Source: Athalassotoga sp964433875
GTDB lineage: Bacteria > Thermotogota > Thermotogae > Mesoaciditogales > Mesoaciditogaceae
Assembly (NCBI GenBank): GCA_964433875.1
Contig: CAYSSO010000002.1
Location: forward strand, 1 to 64,000
DNA: 64,000 nt
Direction: 5' to 3'
Shown here: positions 1-8,583 of the stretch, one piece after another
Position numbering within the stretch: the stretch's first letter is position 1
Layout of the letters: every line of letters begins with the position of its first letter
Translations under genes and position numbers: made by a program
The notes under the pieces: generated by a model
What the model was told of the DNA's origin: nothing
Databases searched by the model: none
Seen by the model: only the letters and a program-made list of their open reading frames with translations

Positions 1-732
1 GGCATTCCACCTGATTTCTTCTCCAATTTGGATGTCAGAAAGGCGTTCGAATATCTCTTCCCATATACTCAATACATACAACAGGCGTGGAACGGAATGG
101 CAATTCAACCCAACAGCGCGATAATAGAAGGATTGCCGGGGTACGATCCAAATCTTCCAAAGTATGAGCAAAACCTTCAGAAAGCGGCAGAATATTTCAA
201 AAAGGCCTACAACGGCCAACTGTGGCAGAAGGGATTTAAATTCACCGCGGTCTACAACACCGGAAACTCAATAAGAGAACTTGCCCTTCAGGCTCTTGCC
301 AACTATGCAAGAATCTTGAATCCAAAGTTCCAAATAAATGTAGTTGGAGAATTGTGGTCTTCTTTCCTTTCAGACTATCTTGCCGGAAGGTTACCGATGT
401 ACATGATGGGATGGCTTGCTGATTATCCTGATCCTTACGATTTCGCTCAGGCATATTACTCTTCAAATGGTGCCTATGGAGCGACACTTGGCGCAAGTTA
501 TACCTCATGGGCAAGGGTGAATATGGATCCTCTTGTTAATTCTTTGATGACTACCGTTGATCCGGCACAACGCGCCCAGATTGCCAAAAAGATAGCCGAA
601 ATGGATCATGACAATGCGCTTTATATATGGACAGATCAGCCAGAAGGCTATTGGGTTGAAAGGACTTGGGTCAAGGGTTGGTATTGGAATGCTATGAGAC
701 CTGGAATAGATTTTTATTCGCTTTCTAAATAA
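1..732 (+). CDS. ABC transporter substrate-binding protein, family 5, C-terminal part
   Basis: The reading frame is open from the first base, so the gene starts before the window and only about 243 C-terminal residues are seen. The fragment matches the C-terminal lobe of extracellular solute-binding proteins of the oligopeptide family (SBP_bac_5). A typical stretch reads GWLADYPDPYDF near the middle, followed by YYSSNG and a C-terminal helix ending in FYSLSK. Family members bind peptides, nickel or oligosaccharides outside the membrane and feed ABC permeases; in Thermotogota many bind sugars, so the ligand cannot be assigned. An internal TTG at 28 is not the true start. A strong hairpin follows the stop directly, so this is the last gene of its transcript. 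Confidence 0.88.
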   Translation, partial: GIPPDFFSNLDVRKAFEYLFPYTQYIQQAWNGMAIQPNSAIIEGLPGYDPNLPKYEQNLQKAAEYFKKAYNGQLWQKGFKFTAVYNTGNSIRELALQALANYARILNPKFQINVVGELWSSFLSDYLAGRLPMYMMGWLADYPDPYDFAQAYYSSNGAYGATLGASYTSWARVNMDPLVNSLMTTVDPAQRAQIAKKIAEMDHDNALYIWTDQPEGYWVERTWVKGWYWNAMRPGIDFYSLSK

Positions 733-760
733 CAAAGGGCCTTCAGGGCCCTTTGTTTTT
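733..760. terminator. Bidirectional intrinsic terminator between the SBP gene and csrA
   Basis: A GC-rich stem AACAAAGGGCC / GGCCCTTTGTT with loop TTCAG is followed by a T run on the plus strand and by a less pure T/A tract on the minus strand. It separates the convergent SBP and csrA genes. The csrA stop codon (743-745) lies in the loop, so the hairpin serves both transcripts. Confidence 0.85.
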
Positions 761-970
761 AAATATATCTGCTAATTTGATATCAAAATCGGAAGATGAT
801 CTGTTTTGCAAACTTATTTCTTCGTATATCTCTTCTCGAAATACCTTTATCTCTCGAGGCGCTTCTATTCCTATTTTAACAACCCCATCTTTATCAACGG
901 AAAGAATTCTTACAGTTATATCATTGCCTATTTTTATTCCCTGCCCATTTTTTCTTTTGAGAACGAGCAT
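743..970 (-). CDS. csrA: Carbon storage regulator CsrA, translational regulator
   Basis: A 75-residue RNA-binding protein of the CsrA/RsmA family. It starts with the canonical MLVLKRKNGQ and keeps the family core IGIEAPREIKVFREEIYEEI. CsrA dimers bind GGA motifs in leaders and block ribosome access; in Bacillus the flagellin mRNA is the main target. A GTG at 979 would add MIE but overlaps fliW; the ATG at 970 is chosen because it gives the conserved N-terminus. An AAGG sits about 12 bases upstream of that ATG, which is a long spacing. It is the last gene of flgK-flgL-fliW-csrA, the arrangement expected for the FliW-CsrA partner switch that couples flagellin level to translation. Confidence 0.96.
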   Translation of the reverse strand: MLVLKRKNGQGIKIGNDITVRILSVDKDGVVKIGIEAPREIKVFREEIYEEISLQNRSSSDFDIKLADIFKNKGP

Positions 971-971
971 C

Positions 972-1394
972 TCAATCACGCGCCTTAATCGGTTCTCTGA
1001 CCGAGTAATTGGTACCTTCGAGAATAATCTGCATACCGATGCCCTTTTCGAGATTTATGACTATCGGGGCGACCAAATTCATCGTGACAGGTTCTTTTAA
1101 AGATATAACGCAAAAAACAAGAATATTCTCTCTTTTCGGATTTCCCAGTTCGTCGAGGACGGACTGGCTTAAATTTATGGAATAATCAGAAAATACTATC
1201 CACGGATCAACAATGGGAAGGCCTATGTTTTTGTCTTCCAGAGATACCAACCATTTTATCGGTTCGGTCTGTGTAAGAGAGACCACGGCGAATTTTTTCA
1301 GATCTTCGAATCCGGGAATTCCATTTTTAAAATTTATTATATTTTCTTCTGAAATATCGAAGGTTCCAACCTTTGTCTCATACACCATGTTCAT
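972..1394 (-). CDS. fliW: Flagellar assembly factor FliW
   Basis: A protein of about 140 residues of the FliW family, with the signature FKNGIPGFEDLKKF near the N-terminus and conserved DPW and SLKEP segments. In Bacillus FliW binds either flagellin or CsrA: when flagellin is exported, FliW is released and antagonises CsrA by an allosteric, non-competitive contact. The ATG at 1394 overlaps the TGA stop of flgL (TGATG), which implies translational coupling. A GTG three bases upstream is possible but less likely. csrA follows one base after the fliW stop. Confidence 0.95.
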   Translation of the reverse strand: MNMVYETKVGTFDISEENIINFKNGIPGFEDLKKFAVVSLTQTEPIKWLVSLEDKNIGLPIVDPWIVFSDYSINLSQSVLDELGNPKRENILVFCVISLKEPVTMNLVAPIVINLEKGIGMQIILEGTNYSVREPIKARD

Positions 1395-2356
1395 CACTTC
1401 AAAAAGTTTGCAAGGGTAGGAAGCAATGAATTCGCACTTGTTTGTAAGGCCGCCTGATAAACTGTCTCCTGAAGAGCGAGATCGGAAAGCACCTTTACCA
1501 TGTCAGCACCTTGTGCAGAAGAGACAAGTTGTGTTACGTACGTGTTCAAACTTTGATTGCTACTTATAAGGCTTTGAAGCGATTGTTCTGTCGCGCCTAT
1601 CTGAGTTGTCACTTTTGAAAGTGAATTTTCATAGTCCTGAAGAGCGCCGAGGTCAGACTGAAGATTTGCAACATTGTTATTTTGAAGGTCCTGTACAATC
1701 TTGTCGAGAAGGCCCATATGAACTGTGCCGCCGGATCCCGTAACGTAAGAGATCAAACTCGCGCTCTGAGCCGATCCTGAAACTGTTTGTGTGTAATTAA
1801 AGAGATCGACAACATTCACGTTGCTATCAAGTGTAACCGTTCCTATATTTAGAGAAAGTCTTGCCGATGTAGCGGAATTACTTGTATAGTAATAAATCGT
1901 AGATCCTCCCGATACCATAGAAGTAATTGGGTTCGAATTGCTCGATCCGGCAAACATGTAATTTCCATTTACATTCGTTCCACCCAGTTGCGCTATCGTA
2001 TTGCTTATCTGTTTTATTTCAGCGGCGATGGCCGCTCTATCTGAGGGTGTATTCGTACCATTTGCCGCCTGGACAACGAGTGAATTTACCTGCTGGACGG
2101 CAGCCATTATCTGCCCGGTTATGTTATCGTACCCTTGAAAGTTATTTTGCATCTGGCTAAGCGATGATTTGTATGTGTTCAATTTTTCAAGAACGGCGTT
2201 ATAATTGACCGTCAAAACAGCGTCTGACGGATCCTGAGAGGGAAGATCGAATTTATTTCCGCTCGAGGCTTGCCTTTGAAGAGTGGATATCCTTCTTAAA
2301 ACATTATCTATGTTGTTGACTATTTGATCTTTCATCATGCTTTGAGTTATTCTCAT
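1394..2356 (-). CDS. flgL: Flagellar hook-associated protein 3 (hook-filament junction)
   Basis: A 320-residue FlgL/flagellin-like protein. The N-terminal coiled-coil D0/D1 segment (residues 1-130, starting MRITQSMMKDQIVNN) and the C-terminal helix (QGADMVKVLSDLALQETVYQAAL) are the parts shared with flagellin; the middle is Ser/Thr/Gly-rich and variable. FlgL and FlgK form the junction between hook and filament outside the cell. The start lies three bases after the flgK stop, so the two are cotranscribed. The length is normal for the family. Confidence 0.96.
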   Translation of the reverse strand: MRITQSMMKDQIVNNIDNVLRRISTLQRQASSGNKFDLPSQDPSDAVLTVNYNAVLEKLNTYKSSLSQMQNNFQGYDNITGQIMAAVQQVNSLVVQAANGTNTPSDRAAIAAEIKQISNTIAQLGGTNVNGNYMFAGSSNSNPITSMVSGGSTIYYYTSNSATSARLSLNIGTVTLDSNVNVVDLFNYTQTVSGSAQSASLISYVTGSGGTVHMGLLDKIVQDLQNNNVANLQSDLGALQDYENSLSKVTTQIGATEQSLQSLISSNQSLNTYVTQLVSSAQGADMVKVLSDLALQETVYQAALQTSANSLLPTLANFLK

Positions 2357-2359
2357 AAA

Positions 2360-4222
2360 TCACCTCACCATCGAAACAAGTGTTTGAAGCATTGAATTTA
2401 CAGTCGATATAACCTGTGCAGAAGCAGTGTAAGCATTCTGGTAAAGGATCATCTGGGCGAGTTCGTCATTTATTGAAACGCTTGAAACCTGTTGCCTATC
2501 CTGACTTATTTGATTTACCAAAGCATTGGCATTGTTGTACATGGCAGTGGCATTTTGCCCTTGAATTCCAAGTTGACTTACGAGGTTGCTAAAATACGCG
2601 CTAAATGATTGGGGATTTGAATCGCTATCAAGGGCGACTATCTGTTCGATCCCTCCATTTCCCTGAGGGCCTGTCGGGCCAACAGTTCCAATAGAATTTC
2701 CGTTGAAAATCGGTGAAAAATCAGTCGCAACGTAAGATGGATTGGATATCAAGACAGGATTAATGCCTATGCTCATGGCCGCGTTTTTGGCGGGCACCTC
2801 GAGGCTATTCGGATCGTTAGAATAAGATGATAAGTCTATGGCGTTATTGCTTATGTTGAATCCCAACGCGCTAAGCAATGCATTGCCAGGTGTGCCGTTG
2901 TCGATTTCAGATATTGAGACGGGATTGGTTGTCCCATTTGAGTTTGTTCTCATCAAATCGAAATTTATGGCGCCTGTCGCGCGCAAAACAAGATTTCCGC
3001 GAGGACTTAGAGAGGCTTCTATTCCCACATTTGCATTGTTTATCTTTGATACTATTGAGTTTAGCGTATCGGCAGAAGTATTTATATTTATAAGCGCTCC
3101 ATTGATGTTTAAGGTTATCGAATTTGGCAGATTAAAAATCGTGCCGATAGGTTTCGATGGATCGTAGACAGTTCCAGAAGGTGGATTTGCCGACATAATC
3201 CTATAAAGAGATGTTGGTTGGCCTGCCGCATTTTGTATGGTGAAGAGCGGCTGGCCTAAATTCCCGTTCTGATCGTAAGATTGCTCGAGTATCGTGTTTA
3301 CCTTGTCTGCGAGGTTCAGAGCGAATGAATTGAGTTGTGTCTCGTACTGGGGTATTATTTTGTCTCTTAGATTGAAAAGTGCCCCCATTTCTCCCTGCGT
3401 AAAAGTTACGGGCTGGTTGTTTGCCGTAACAAAGGCCGCATTTGGCTCTCCAGCAACATTTTGAAAGTTAAGAGGCACATAGGTCTGACCCGAGAGCACA
3501 TTTGTGCCGCCTATATTTATCGATATCTGATTTCCACTCATATTGGTAAGCGTAAAATCTGTGAGTTTGGATAGTTGATCGAGCAAGAGATCTCTTTGAT
3601 CAAGAAGTTGGTTTGGGGTATTTCCTATCACGGATGATTCCCGTATCTTAACGTTTAAATCTGCAATTTGCTTGAGAATTGAATTTATATTCCCAACCTG
3701 AGTCTGAATTTGAGTGGTATAATTTGTCTTCATCTGTTCGAGAGATGAATAAACGCTTTTGACGTTGTCGATCAAGGCCTTTGCCGATTGAACAAATCCT
3801 TCCTCATTTGCCGCATTAGTTGGATTTGTCGCAAGTTGCTGGGCCGCAGACCAGAAGTTGTTGTAATAGGCGTTAAGTCCATTTGAATTAGTCGTGTTAA
3901 AGAGTTGCTCTATGTATTGAAATTGCGTGTTTACCTCATTCCAAAATCCCAAACTTGAATTTGACTGCCTGTACTGCGTATCCAAAAATGGATCTCTTAT
4001 TCTTTGAATGTCTTTAACCTCGGCACCGGTGCCAAAGATCATCGGCATGCCGGCCTGAGTAAGAGTGCCGAGCACCATAGGAGGGGTTTGCACTATAACA
4101 GGACTTTCTCTCGAATATCCCGGGGTATTGGCGTTAGAGACATTGTTGGCAACAACTGAAATGGCCGTTTGCTGGGTATACATTCCAAGCATGGCCGTGT
4201 TAAGAGTTGCAAAAAGATCCAT
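2360..4222 (-). CDS. flgK: Flagellar hook-associated protein 1
   Basis: A 620-residue FlgK. The N-terminus MDLFATLNTAMLGMYTQQTAI and the motif VVANNVSNANTPGYSRE are classic rod/hook-family features, and the C-terminus SINDELAQMILYQNAYTASAQVISTVNSML is the matching helix. A longer frame reaches 4261, but the ATG at 4222 is preferred: it follows AAAGGTGGGA and gives the conserved start. Near residue 520 there is a short collagen-like GPTGPQGNGG insert. It is the first gene of the flgK-flgL-fliW-csrA operon. A GGGA overlapping the ribosome site is compatible with CsrA control, which is inference. Confidence 0.95.
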   Translation of the reverse strand: MDLFATLNTAMLGMYTQQTAISVVANNVSNANTPGYSRESPVIVQTPPMVLGTLTQAGMPMIFGTGAEVKDIQRIRDPFLDTQYRQSNSSLGFWNEVNTQFQYIEQLFNTTNSNGLNAYYNNFWSAAQQLATNPTNAANEEGFVQSAKALIDNVKSVYSSLEQMKTNYTTQIQTQVGNINSILKQIADLNVKIRESSVIGNTPNQLLDQRDLLLDQLSKLTDFTLTNMSGNQISINIGGTNVLSGQTYVPLNFQNVAGEPNAAFVTANNQPVTFTQGEMGALFNLRDKIIPQYETQLNSFALNLADKVNTILEQSYDQNGNLGQPLFTIQNAAGQPTSLYRIMSANPPSGTVYDPSKPIGTIFNLPNSITLNINGALININTSADTLNSIVSKINNANVGIEASLSPRGNLVLRATGAINFDLMRTNSNGTTNPVSISEIDNGTPGNALLSALGFNISNNAIDLSSYSNDPNSLEVPAKNAAMSIGINPVLISNPSYVATDFSPIFNGNSIGTVGPTGPQGNGGIEQIVALDSDSNPQSFSAYFSNLVSQLGIQGQNATAMYNNANALVNQISQDRQQVSSVSINDELAQMILYQNAYTASAQVISTVNSMLQTLVSMVR

Positions 4223-4250
4223 TCCCACCTTTAAAACCTCCCACAGGATA

Positions 4251-4266
4251 ATTCTTTGCAAAGAAT
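4251..4266. promoter_or_regulatory. 16-bp perfect palindrome in the flgK leader
   Basis: ATTCTTTGCAAAGAAT is a perfect inverted repeat between the proposed flagellar promoter and the flgK ribosome site. It may be an operator or an RNA hairpin in the leader. It could also act at the 3' side of nothing else, since rnhB ends upstream at 4320 on the same strand. Its function is unknown. Confidence 0.4.
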
Positions 4267-4285
4267 AATTTTTCCTTCGATCATA

Positions 4286-4293
4286 TTATCGGC
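4286..4293 (-). promoter_or_regulatory. Candidate sigma-28 (FliA) -10 element for flgK operon
   Basis: The minus strand reads GCCGATAA, an exact match to the -10 consensus of flagellar sigma-28 promoters. The expected -35 (TAAAGTTT type, 11 bases upstream) is poorly matched (TTCATTTA at 4312-4305). The site is about 65 bases upstream of the flgK start, a reasonable leader length. Late flagellar genes such as flgKL are often sigma-28 dependent, so context supports the call. Confidence 0.5.
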
Positions 4294-4319
4294 AATGAAG
4301 AAAATAAATGAAGGATTAT

Positions 4320-4976
4320 CTAATTATCAAAGTGCTTCAGACGATCTTTTGATAACTTACCTTCCTCTATCCATTTTTCAAGTTTGTCGTGATCAATGTT
4401 TTTGTAAACGGGGGCGTAAGAGAATCTGTGAAAAAGCGTGGGGCCATACTTTTCAAGCGCCGTGATATGTTTTTTCGTTCCGTAACCAACATTATGTTCA
4501 AAATCGTAAAGATCAAAAAATCGGGAAAGTTTTCTCATAATTCCATCTCTGTAAACTTTTGCGACTATCGAAGCGGCAGCAATTGAAGGGCTTATTGAAT
4601 CTCCCCTCACTATACACTCGTGATCAAAATGAAGGCCTATCTCGGGTCCATCAACGATGGCAAAGCCATTCACTCCAAGTTTTTTAAAGGCTCTTTCCAT
4701 AGCAATTTTTGTGGATCCCAAAACGTTGTGAATATCTACCTCGTAAGGTGTGGCAATTCCTATTGCGAATTTCGATCTTTTCATTATCTCACCGGCCAGA
4801 ATTTCACGTTTTTTAGGACTCACTTTTTTTGAATCATCTATTCCTTCTATGAATGTGTCGAGCAAAACGGCTGCAACAACAACTGGCCCTGCGAGAGAGC
4901 CTCTACCAACTTCATCAATTCCTATTATTTTCCCATATGCTTTTTTGTATTTTTCATCGAATTCTTTATCTACCAT
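4320..4976 (-). CDS. rnhB: Ribonuclease HII
   Basis: A 218-residue RNase HII that cuts RNA in RNA-DNA hybrids, including single misincorporated ribonucleotides. The active-site motif GIDEVGRGSLAGP (Asp-Glu pair) is at residues 19-31, the next carboxylate is in IVDGPE, and SIAAASIVAKVYRD carries the family SxxAASIxAK motif. The length is typical. The start overlaps the last 11 bases of uvrB, so it is probably translated from the uvrB message. Confidence 0.96.
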   Translation of the reverse strand: MVDKEFDEKYKKAYGKIIGIDEVGRGSLAGPVVVAAVLLDTFIEGIDDSKKVSPKKREILAGEIMKRSKFAIGIATPYEVDIHNVLGSTKIAMERAFKKLGVNGFAIVDGPEIGLHFDHECIVRGDSISPSIAAASIVAKVYRDGIMRKLSRFFDLYDFEHNVGYGTKKHITALEKYGPTLFHRFSYAPVYKNIDHDKLEKWIEEGKLSKDRLKHFDN

Positions 4977-6945
4977 TTTTCACGCGTTTTATCTCGTCTC
5001 TGTAAAAGGCCGCTTCTTCAAACCTCCAATCTTCGGCCGCCTCGCGCATTTTTTGAGAAAGCACCTCTATGTATTCATCTGTACCAAGTTTTTCTTTGAG
5101 CACCAAAACTGACTTTACATCTTCTCCGATATTTCCGTAAGTTTTTTCTTCTTTTTGAAGTCCCATGAAGAATTCGTCTATTTCTTTTTGAATCGTCTCT
5201 GGCTTAAGGTTATGCTCGATGTTGTATGCGATCTGTTTTTGCCTTCTTCTCTTCGCTTCATCTATGGCCATTTTCATAGAGTCTGTGACGGTATCCGCAT
5301 AAAGTATTATCTTTCCGTTGATATTTCTTGAGGCCCTTCCCATTGTCTGGATCAAAGAAGTTGTAGATCTAAGAAAGCCTTCTTTATCGGCATCGAGGAT
5401 GGCAACAAGGGATACTTCCGGCAGATCGAGTCCTTCTCTTAAAAGGTTAACCCCAACTATGGCATCTATTTCACCCTTTCTTAACCTTGTTAAGACTTTC
5501 ATTCTTTCTATGGTGTCGAGATCGGAATGAAGAAATTCAGATCTATACCCCATCTCAACAAGATAGGCGCTTAATTTTTCCGACATTTCTTTTGTAAGTG
5601 TAACAATAAGGGCTCGTTCATTTCTATTTCTTACGATTTCCATCTCATTCATCAAATCGTCTATCTGATTTATCGTTGGTTTTATTATGACTTCAGGATC
5701 TACAAGGCCTGTTGGCCTTACTATTTGCTCGACTATTCTCGAAGATTTTTCCCTCTCGTATGGTCCCGGCGTGGCCGACACGAAGACGATTTGAGACGCT
5801 CTTTCGAGAAATTCTTCGAATTTCAAAGGCCTGTTGTCGAAGGCGCTCGGCAATCTAAATCCATACTCGACAAGGCTTTCCTTTCTGCTTCTATCACCGC
5901 GCACCATTCCCATCAATTGGGGAACGGTTATGTGAGACTCATCTATAAAGACGATAAGGTCTTTGTCAAAATAATCCATAAGAGTCCACGGAGGCTCGCC
6001 AGGCTTTTTCCCGCTGAAATGACGTGAGTAATTTTCTATTCCATTGCAATATCCCATCGTTTGAATCATTTCTATATCGTAAAGAGTTCTCTGTTTAAGC
6101 CTTTCGGCCTCGAGAACCTTTCCCTGACTTTCGAACTCTTTAAGCCTTGCGCTTAGTTCTTCTCTTATTGATTTTGCCGCCATTTCCAAATTTCTCTGAT
6201 CCGTTGTGAATTCACGCGCAGGATAGAATATGATCCTATCGAGTTCTTCGATGGCTTTTCTCGTTACGGGATCAAGTACCAAAATCCTTTCGACGTCGTC
6301 ATCGAAAAATTCTATTCTTACCGTATTCGTATCGTAAGGCGGATGTATTTCCAAAATCTCTCCGTGAATTCTAAAGGCGCCCGGTTCTATTTCCGAATCA
6401 GATCTTTTGTACTGCATGGCAGACAATCTTTTTAGAATGTATCTTCTTTCGAGTCTTTCACCTTTTTTTACTGAAAGATTTATCTCACGAAAATCCTTTG
6501 GATCTCCCGATGCGTATATACAAGAAACACTCGCAACAACTATTACGTCTTTTCGGGTTATGACGGATTTCATCGCGGAAAGTCTCATTCTTTCTATCTC
6601 TTCGTTTATATCCGCTTCTTTTTCTATGTAAACGTCCTTTGAAGGAATGTAAGCCTCGGGCCTGTAATAGTCGTAATAACTTACGAAAAACTCAACCTGA
6701 TTTTGTGGGAAAAATCCTTTGAATTCACGGTAAAGTTGGGCCGCAAGGGTCTTGTTCGGGGAGATCACAAGGGCAGGTCTTTTTATTTCATTTATAACGC
6801 TTGCCATTGTAAAGGTCTTTCCAGATCCCGTAACACCGAGAAGTGTTATGAATCTTTCACCTTTATTTATTCCTTCAACGATCTCGCGTATTGCCGAAGG
6901 TTGATCCCCTTTAGGCTTTAACTTAGTTGTGAGTTTGAATTCCAT
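4966..6945 (-). CDS. uvrB: Excinuclease ABC subunit B
   Basis: A 659-residue UvrB, the damage-verifying helicase-like subunit of nucleotide excision repair. Seen in order: Walker A GVTGSGKT (about residue 40), the beta-hairpin region YYDYYRPEAYIPSKDVYIEKE, the DEAD-type box FIDESH, the VSATPGPYE motif, the helicase C domain with VGVNLLREGLDLPEVSLV, and the C-terminal UVR domain (last 35 residues, MREAAEDWRFEEAAFYRDEI) that binds UvrC. The ribosome site GAGGTGG precedes the ATG. It sits nine bases after the DUF212 gene and overlaps rnhB, in a minus-strand operon. Confidence 0.98.
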   Translation of the reverse strand: MEFKLTTKLKPKGDQPSAIREIVEGINKGERFITLLGVTGSGKTFTMASVINEIKRPALVISPNKTLAAQLYREFKGFFPQNQVEFFVSYYDYYRPEAYIPSKDVYIEKEADINEEIERMRLSAMKSVITRKDVIVVASVSCIYASGDPKDFREINLSVKKGERLERRYILKRLSAMQYKRSDSEIEPGAFRIHGEILEIHPPYDTNTVRIEFFDDDVERILVLDPVTRKAIEELDRIIFYPAREFTTDQRNLEMAAKSIREELSARLKEFESQGKVLEAERLKQRTLYDIEMIQTMGYCNGIENYSRHFSGKKPGEPPWTLMDYFDKDLIVFIDESHITVPQLMGMVRGDRSRKESLVEYGFRLPSAFDNRPLKFEEFLERASQIVFVSATPGPYEREKSSRIVEQIVRPTGLVDPEVIIKPTINQIDDLMNEMEIVRNRNERALIVTLTKEMSEKLSAYLVEMGYRSEFLHSDLDTIERMKVLTRLRKGEIDAIVGVNLLREGLDLPEVSLVAILDADKEGFLRSTTSLIQTMGRASRNINGKIILYADTVTDSMKMAIDEAKRRRQKQIAYNIEHNLKPETIQKEIDEFFMGLQKEEKTYGNIGEDVKSVLVLKEKLGTDEYIEVLSQKMREAAEDWRFEEAAFYRDEIKRVKNGR

Positions 6946-6954
6946 AAAACCACC

Positions 6955-7368
6955 TCATATCAAAAGGCCTATCGCCATACCTATAAGAATTCCCACGATC
7001 ACCTCTGAAAGTTTATGACCGGATCGTGCGTTGAACTTCTCTCCGGTAATCTTTTGAAGTGCTTCGGAATGCTTTCCAACCTCACGTCTTAGATGAAGCG
7101 CGTCCGTTATCACAATTATCGCCACTATAAAGGATATGCCAAAGGCCGCGCTCGAAAAGCCCGCATACCTTCCTATCGCAAAGGTTAAGCCTGAAATCGT
7201 TGCCGAATGGGCGCTTGGCATCCCTCCAGTTGAGGCCAAAAGGGACAGGCGAATTTTTCTTTCTTTTGAGTACGCTATAATGATCTTTATAAACTGGGCC
7301 GCAAACCATGAGATCACCGCGGCCCATATGTAGATGTTTGAGAAAAAATCAATAATTGATCTTATCAA
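6955..7368 (-). CDS. DUF212 / divergent PAP2-family membrane protein
   Basis: An integral membrane protein of about 137 residues. It carries the family signatures STGGMPSAHSATISGL, RREVGKHSEAL and ARSGHKLSEVIVGILIG, which resemble the PAP2 phosphatase/haloperoxidase active-site pattern. Three to four hydrophobic segments are visible. The open frame reaches 7479, but that part overlaps the upstream gene; the TTG at 7368 is chosen because it makes a TTGA overlap with the upstream stop, has AGGGTGA upstream and gives the family length. The substrate is unknown; a lipid-phosphate phosphatase role would be inference. Confidence 0.85.
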   Translation of the reverse strand: MIRSIIDFFSNIYIWAAVISWFAAQFIKIIIAYSKERKIRLSLLASTGGMPSAHSATISGLTFAIGRYAGFSSAAFGISFIVAIIVITDALHLRREVGKHSEALQKITGEKFNARSGHKLSEVIVGILIGMAIGLLI

Positions 7369-8582
7369 TTTAAAATCACCCTGCTGACGAGATGTGTCTC
7401 CGCCGATAAAGTGTTTTTGTCTTTGTTTATAACGGCGTAGTTTAATTCGACTTTTTTGTGGAATATTCTCTGACCCCATTTACCGCGCGATTTCTCGACA
7501 AGAGGTCTCCAGGTGCCTGTGTTTATGTAATATCTGGGTCCTTTTGGGGTGGGTATGACGTAAAAGTTCGGTAAGTGATTGTGACCGAATACAACGATCT
7601 TAAGTCTTTCGTAATTTATGTCTGGCATCTTTTCAGAATATCCCCAAAAATCCTTTTCTTTGAGTCTCCATTCTGGCATGTGGTAAGCATTCAAAATTTT
7701 TTCGGCCTTTGATTTTAGATAATTTACGCCCCTGAATTTTTGAATTTCGTCTCCGAGGGTTGTAATTTTTCTTCCGATCTGGAAAAAGATAGGATTTTTA
7801 AAGAAAAAATCTCCTATCGGATAGATGTGCGGAAATCTAACCCTTATCCATTTGCTAAATTCAGAAGTTTGAAAGATCTTTAGAAAACTTTTCAACCATT
7901 CTCCGACAAGATCGACCGGGATTTTGTATAACATGTTTATGTATTCAAGCCATTCAACCACATCCATAGTCGGCCTTATGTTATCGTAATCTCTTACCGT
8001 CTCCACAGGCAGGTAAACTGAATGAAGTATAGGCTCAAAGTTTATCATCGTGTACCTTGTAATGTAATCGCCAAGCGGAGGTATCAACTCATTGTCCTTG
8101 CTCTTTGAAAAGGAATAGATAAAGTCATACTGACTTCCGTGCTGGGAGAGAATTCCGTCCTCTTCATTGTAAAAGTAAGAAGTTACGATAAAATTTTTAG
8201 AATTCATGAAATTAACGAGCGAATTCATCAATCTCTGGTTGAAAAGCAGGTAATAGTCATGGTTTCCTATAATGTAATAAATCTTATTCGTTCTCGCAAG
8301 GGATCTCAAGAACTCAAAAAGGAGTTTGTGCTTTTCAATTATGGATTCCACGGCATCTTCGTTTAAAGAAGCGCATACTTTGCTGAAATTCACAGAGCCT
8401 AACTTTCTTACGCTGTCTCCTTCGAGTATTTCAAGGACATCTCCAACAAAGACGATTTCGTAATTCTCATCCAGGTCCTTCATCTGGCCAAGCAATCTTA
8501 TAAGTTCTCTATCGTATACGAAATCGTCATTTGCCGTTCCATCTCCTATGTGGAGATCGCTTAAAAAAAGCCTAAGGCCCAT
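7365..8582 (-). CDS. Calcineurin-type metallophosphoesterase
   Basis: A 405-residue cytosolic metallophosphoesterase. The metal-binding motifs are in order: DLHIGDG (D-x-H, residue 9), FVGDVLE, GNHDYY, HGSQYD and GHNHLPNFY. The pattern is closest to UDP-2,3-diacylglucosamine hydrolase-like and other large phosphoesterases, but the middle insertion (about residues 190-310) is long and the substrate cannot be read from sequence. It starts one base after the phosphohexomutase stop, so the two are probably cotranscribed, and it overlaps the DUF212 gene at its end. Confidence 0.87.
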   Translation of the reverse strand: MGLRLFLSDLHIGDGTANDDFVYDRELIRLLGQMKDLDENYEIVFVGDVLEILEGDSVRKLGSVNFSKVCASLNEDAVESIIEKHKLLFEFLRSLARTNKIYYIIGNHDYYLLFNQRLMNSLVNFMNSKNFIVTSYFYNEEDGILSQHGSQYDFIYSFSKSKDNELIPPLGDYITRYTMINFEPILHSVYLPVETVRDYDNIRPTMDVVEWLEYINMLYKIPVDLVGEWLKSFLKIFQTSEFSKWIRVRFPHIYPIGDFFFKNPIFFQIGRKITTLGDEIQKFRGVNYLKSKAEKILNAYHMPEWRLKEKDFWGYSEKMPDINYERLKIVVFGHNHLPNFYVIPTPKGPRYYINTGTWRPLVEKSRGKWGQRIFHKKVELNYAVINKDKNTLSAETHLVSRVILN

Positions 8583-8583
8583 C

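Noticed and set aside
7369..7479. Long N-terminus of the DUF212 protein
   Set aside because: It would lie fully inside the metallophosphoesterase gene and is not hydrophobic or family-like; the TTG at 7368 fits better.
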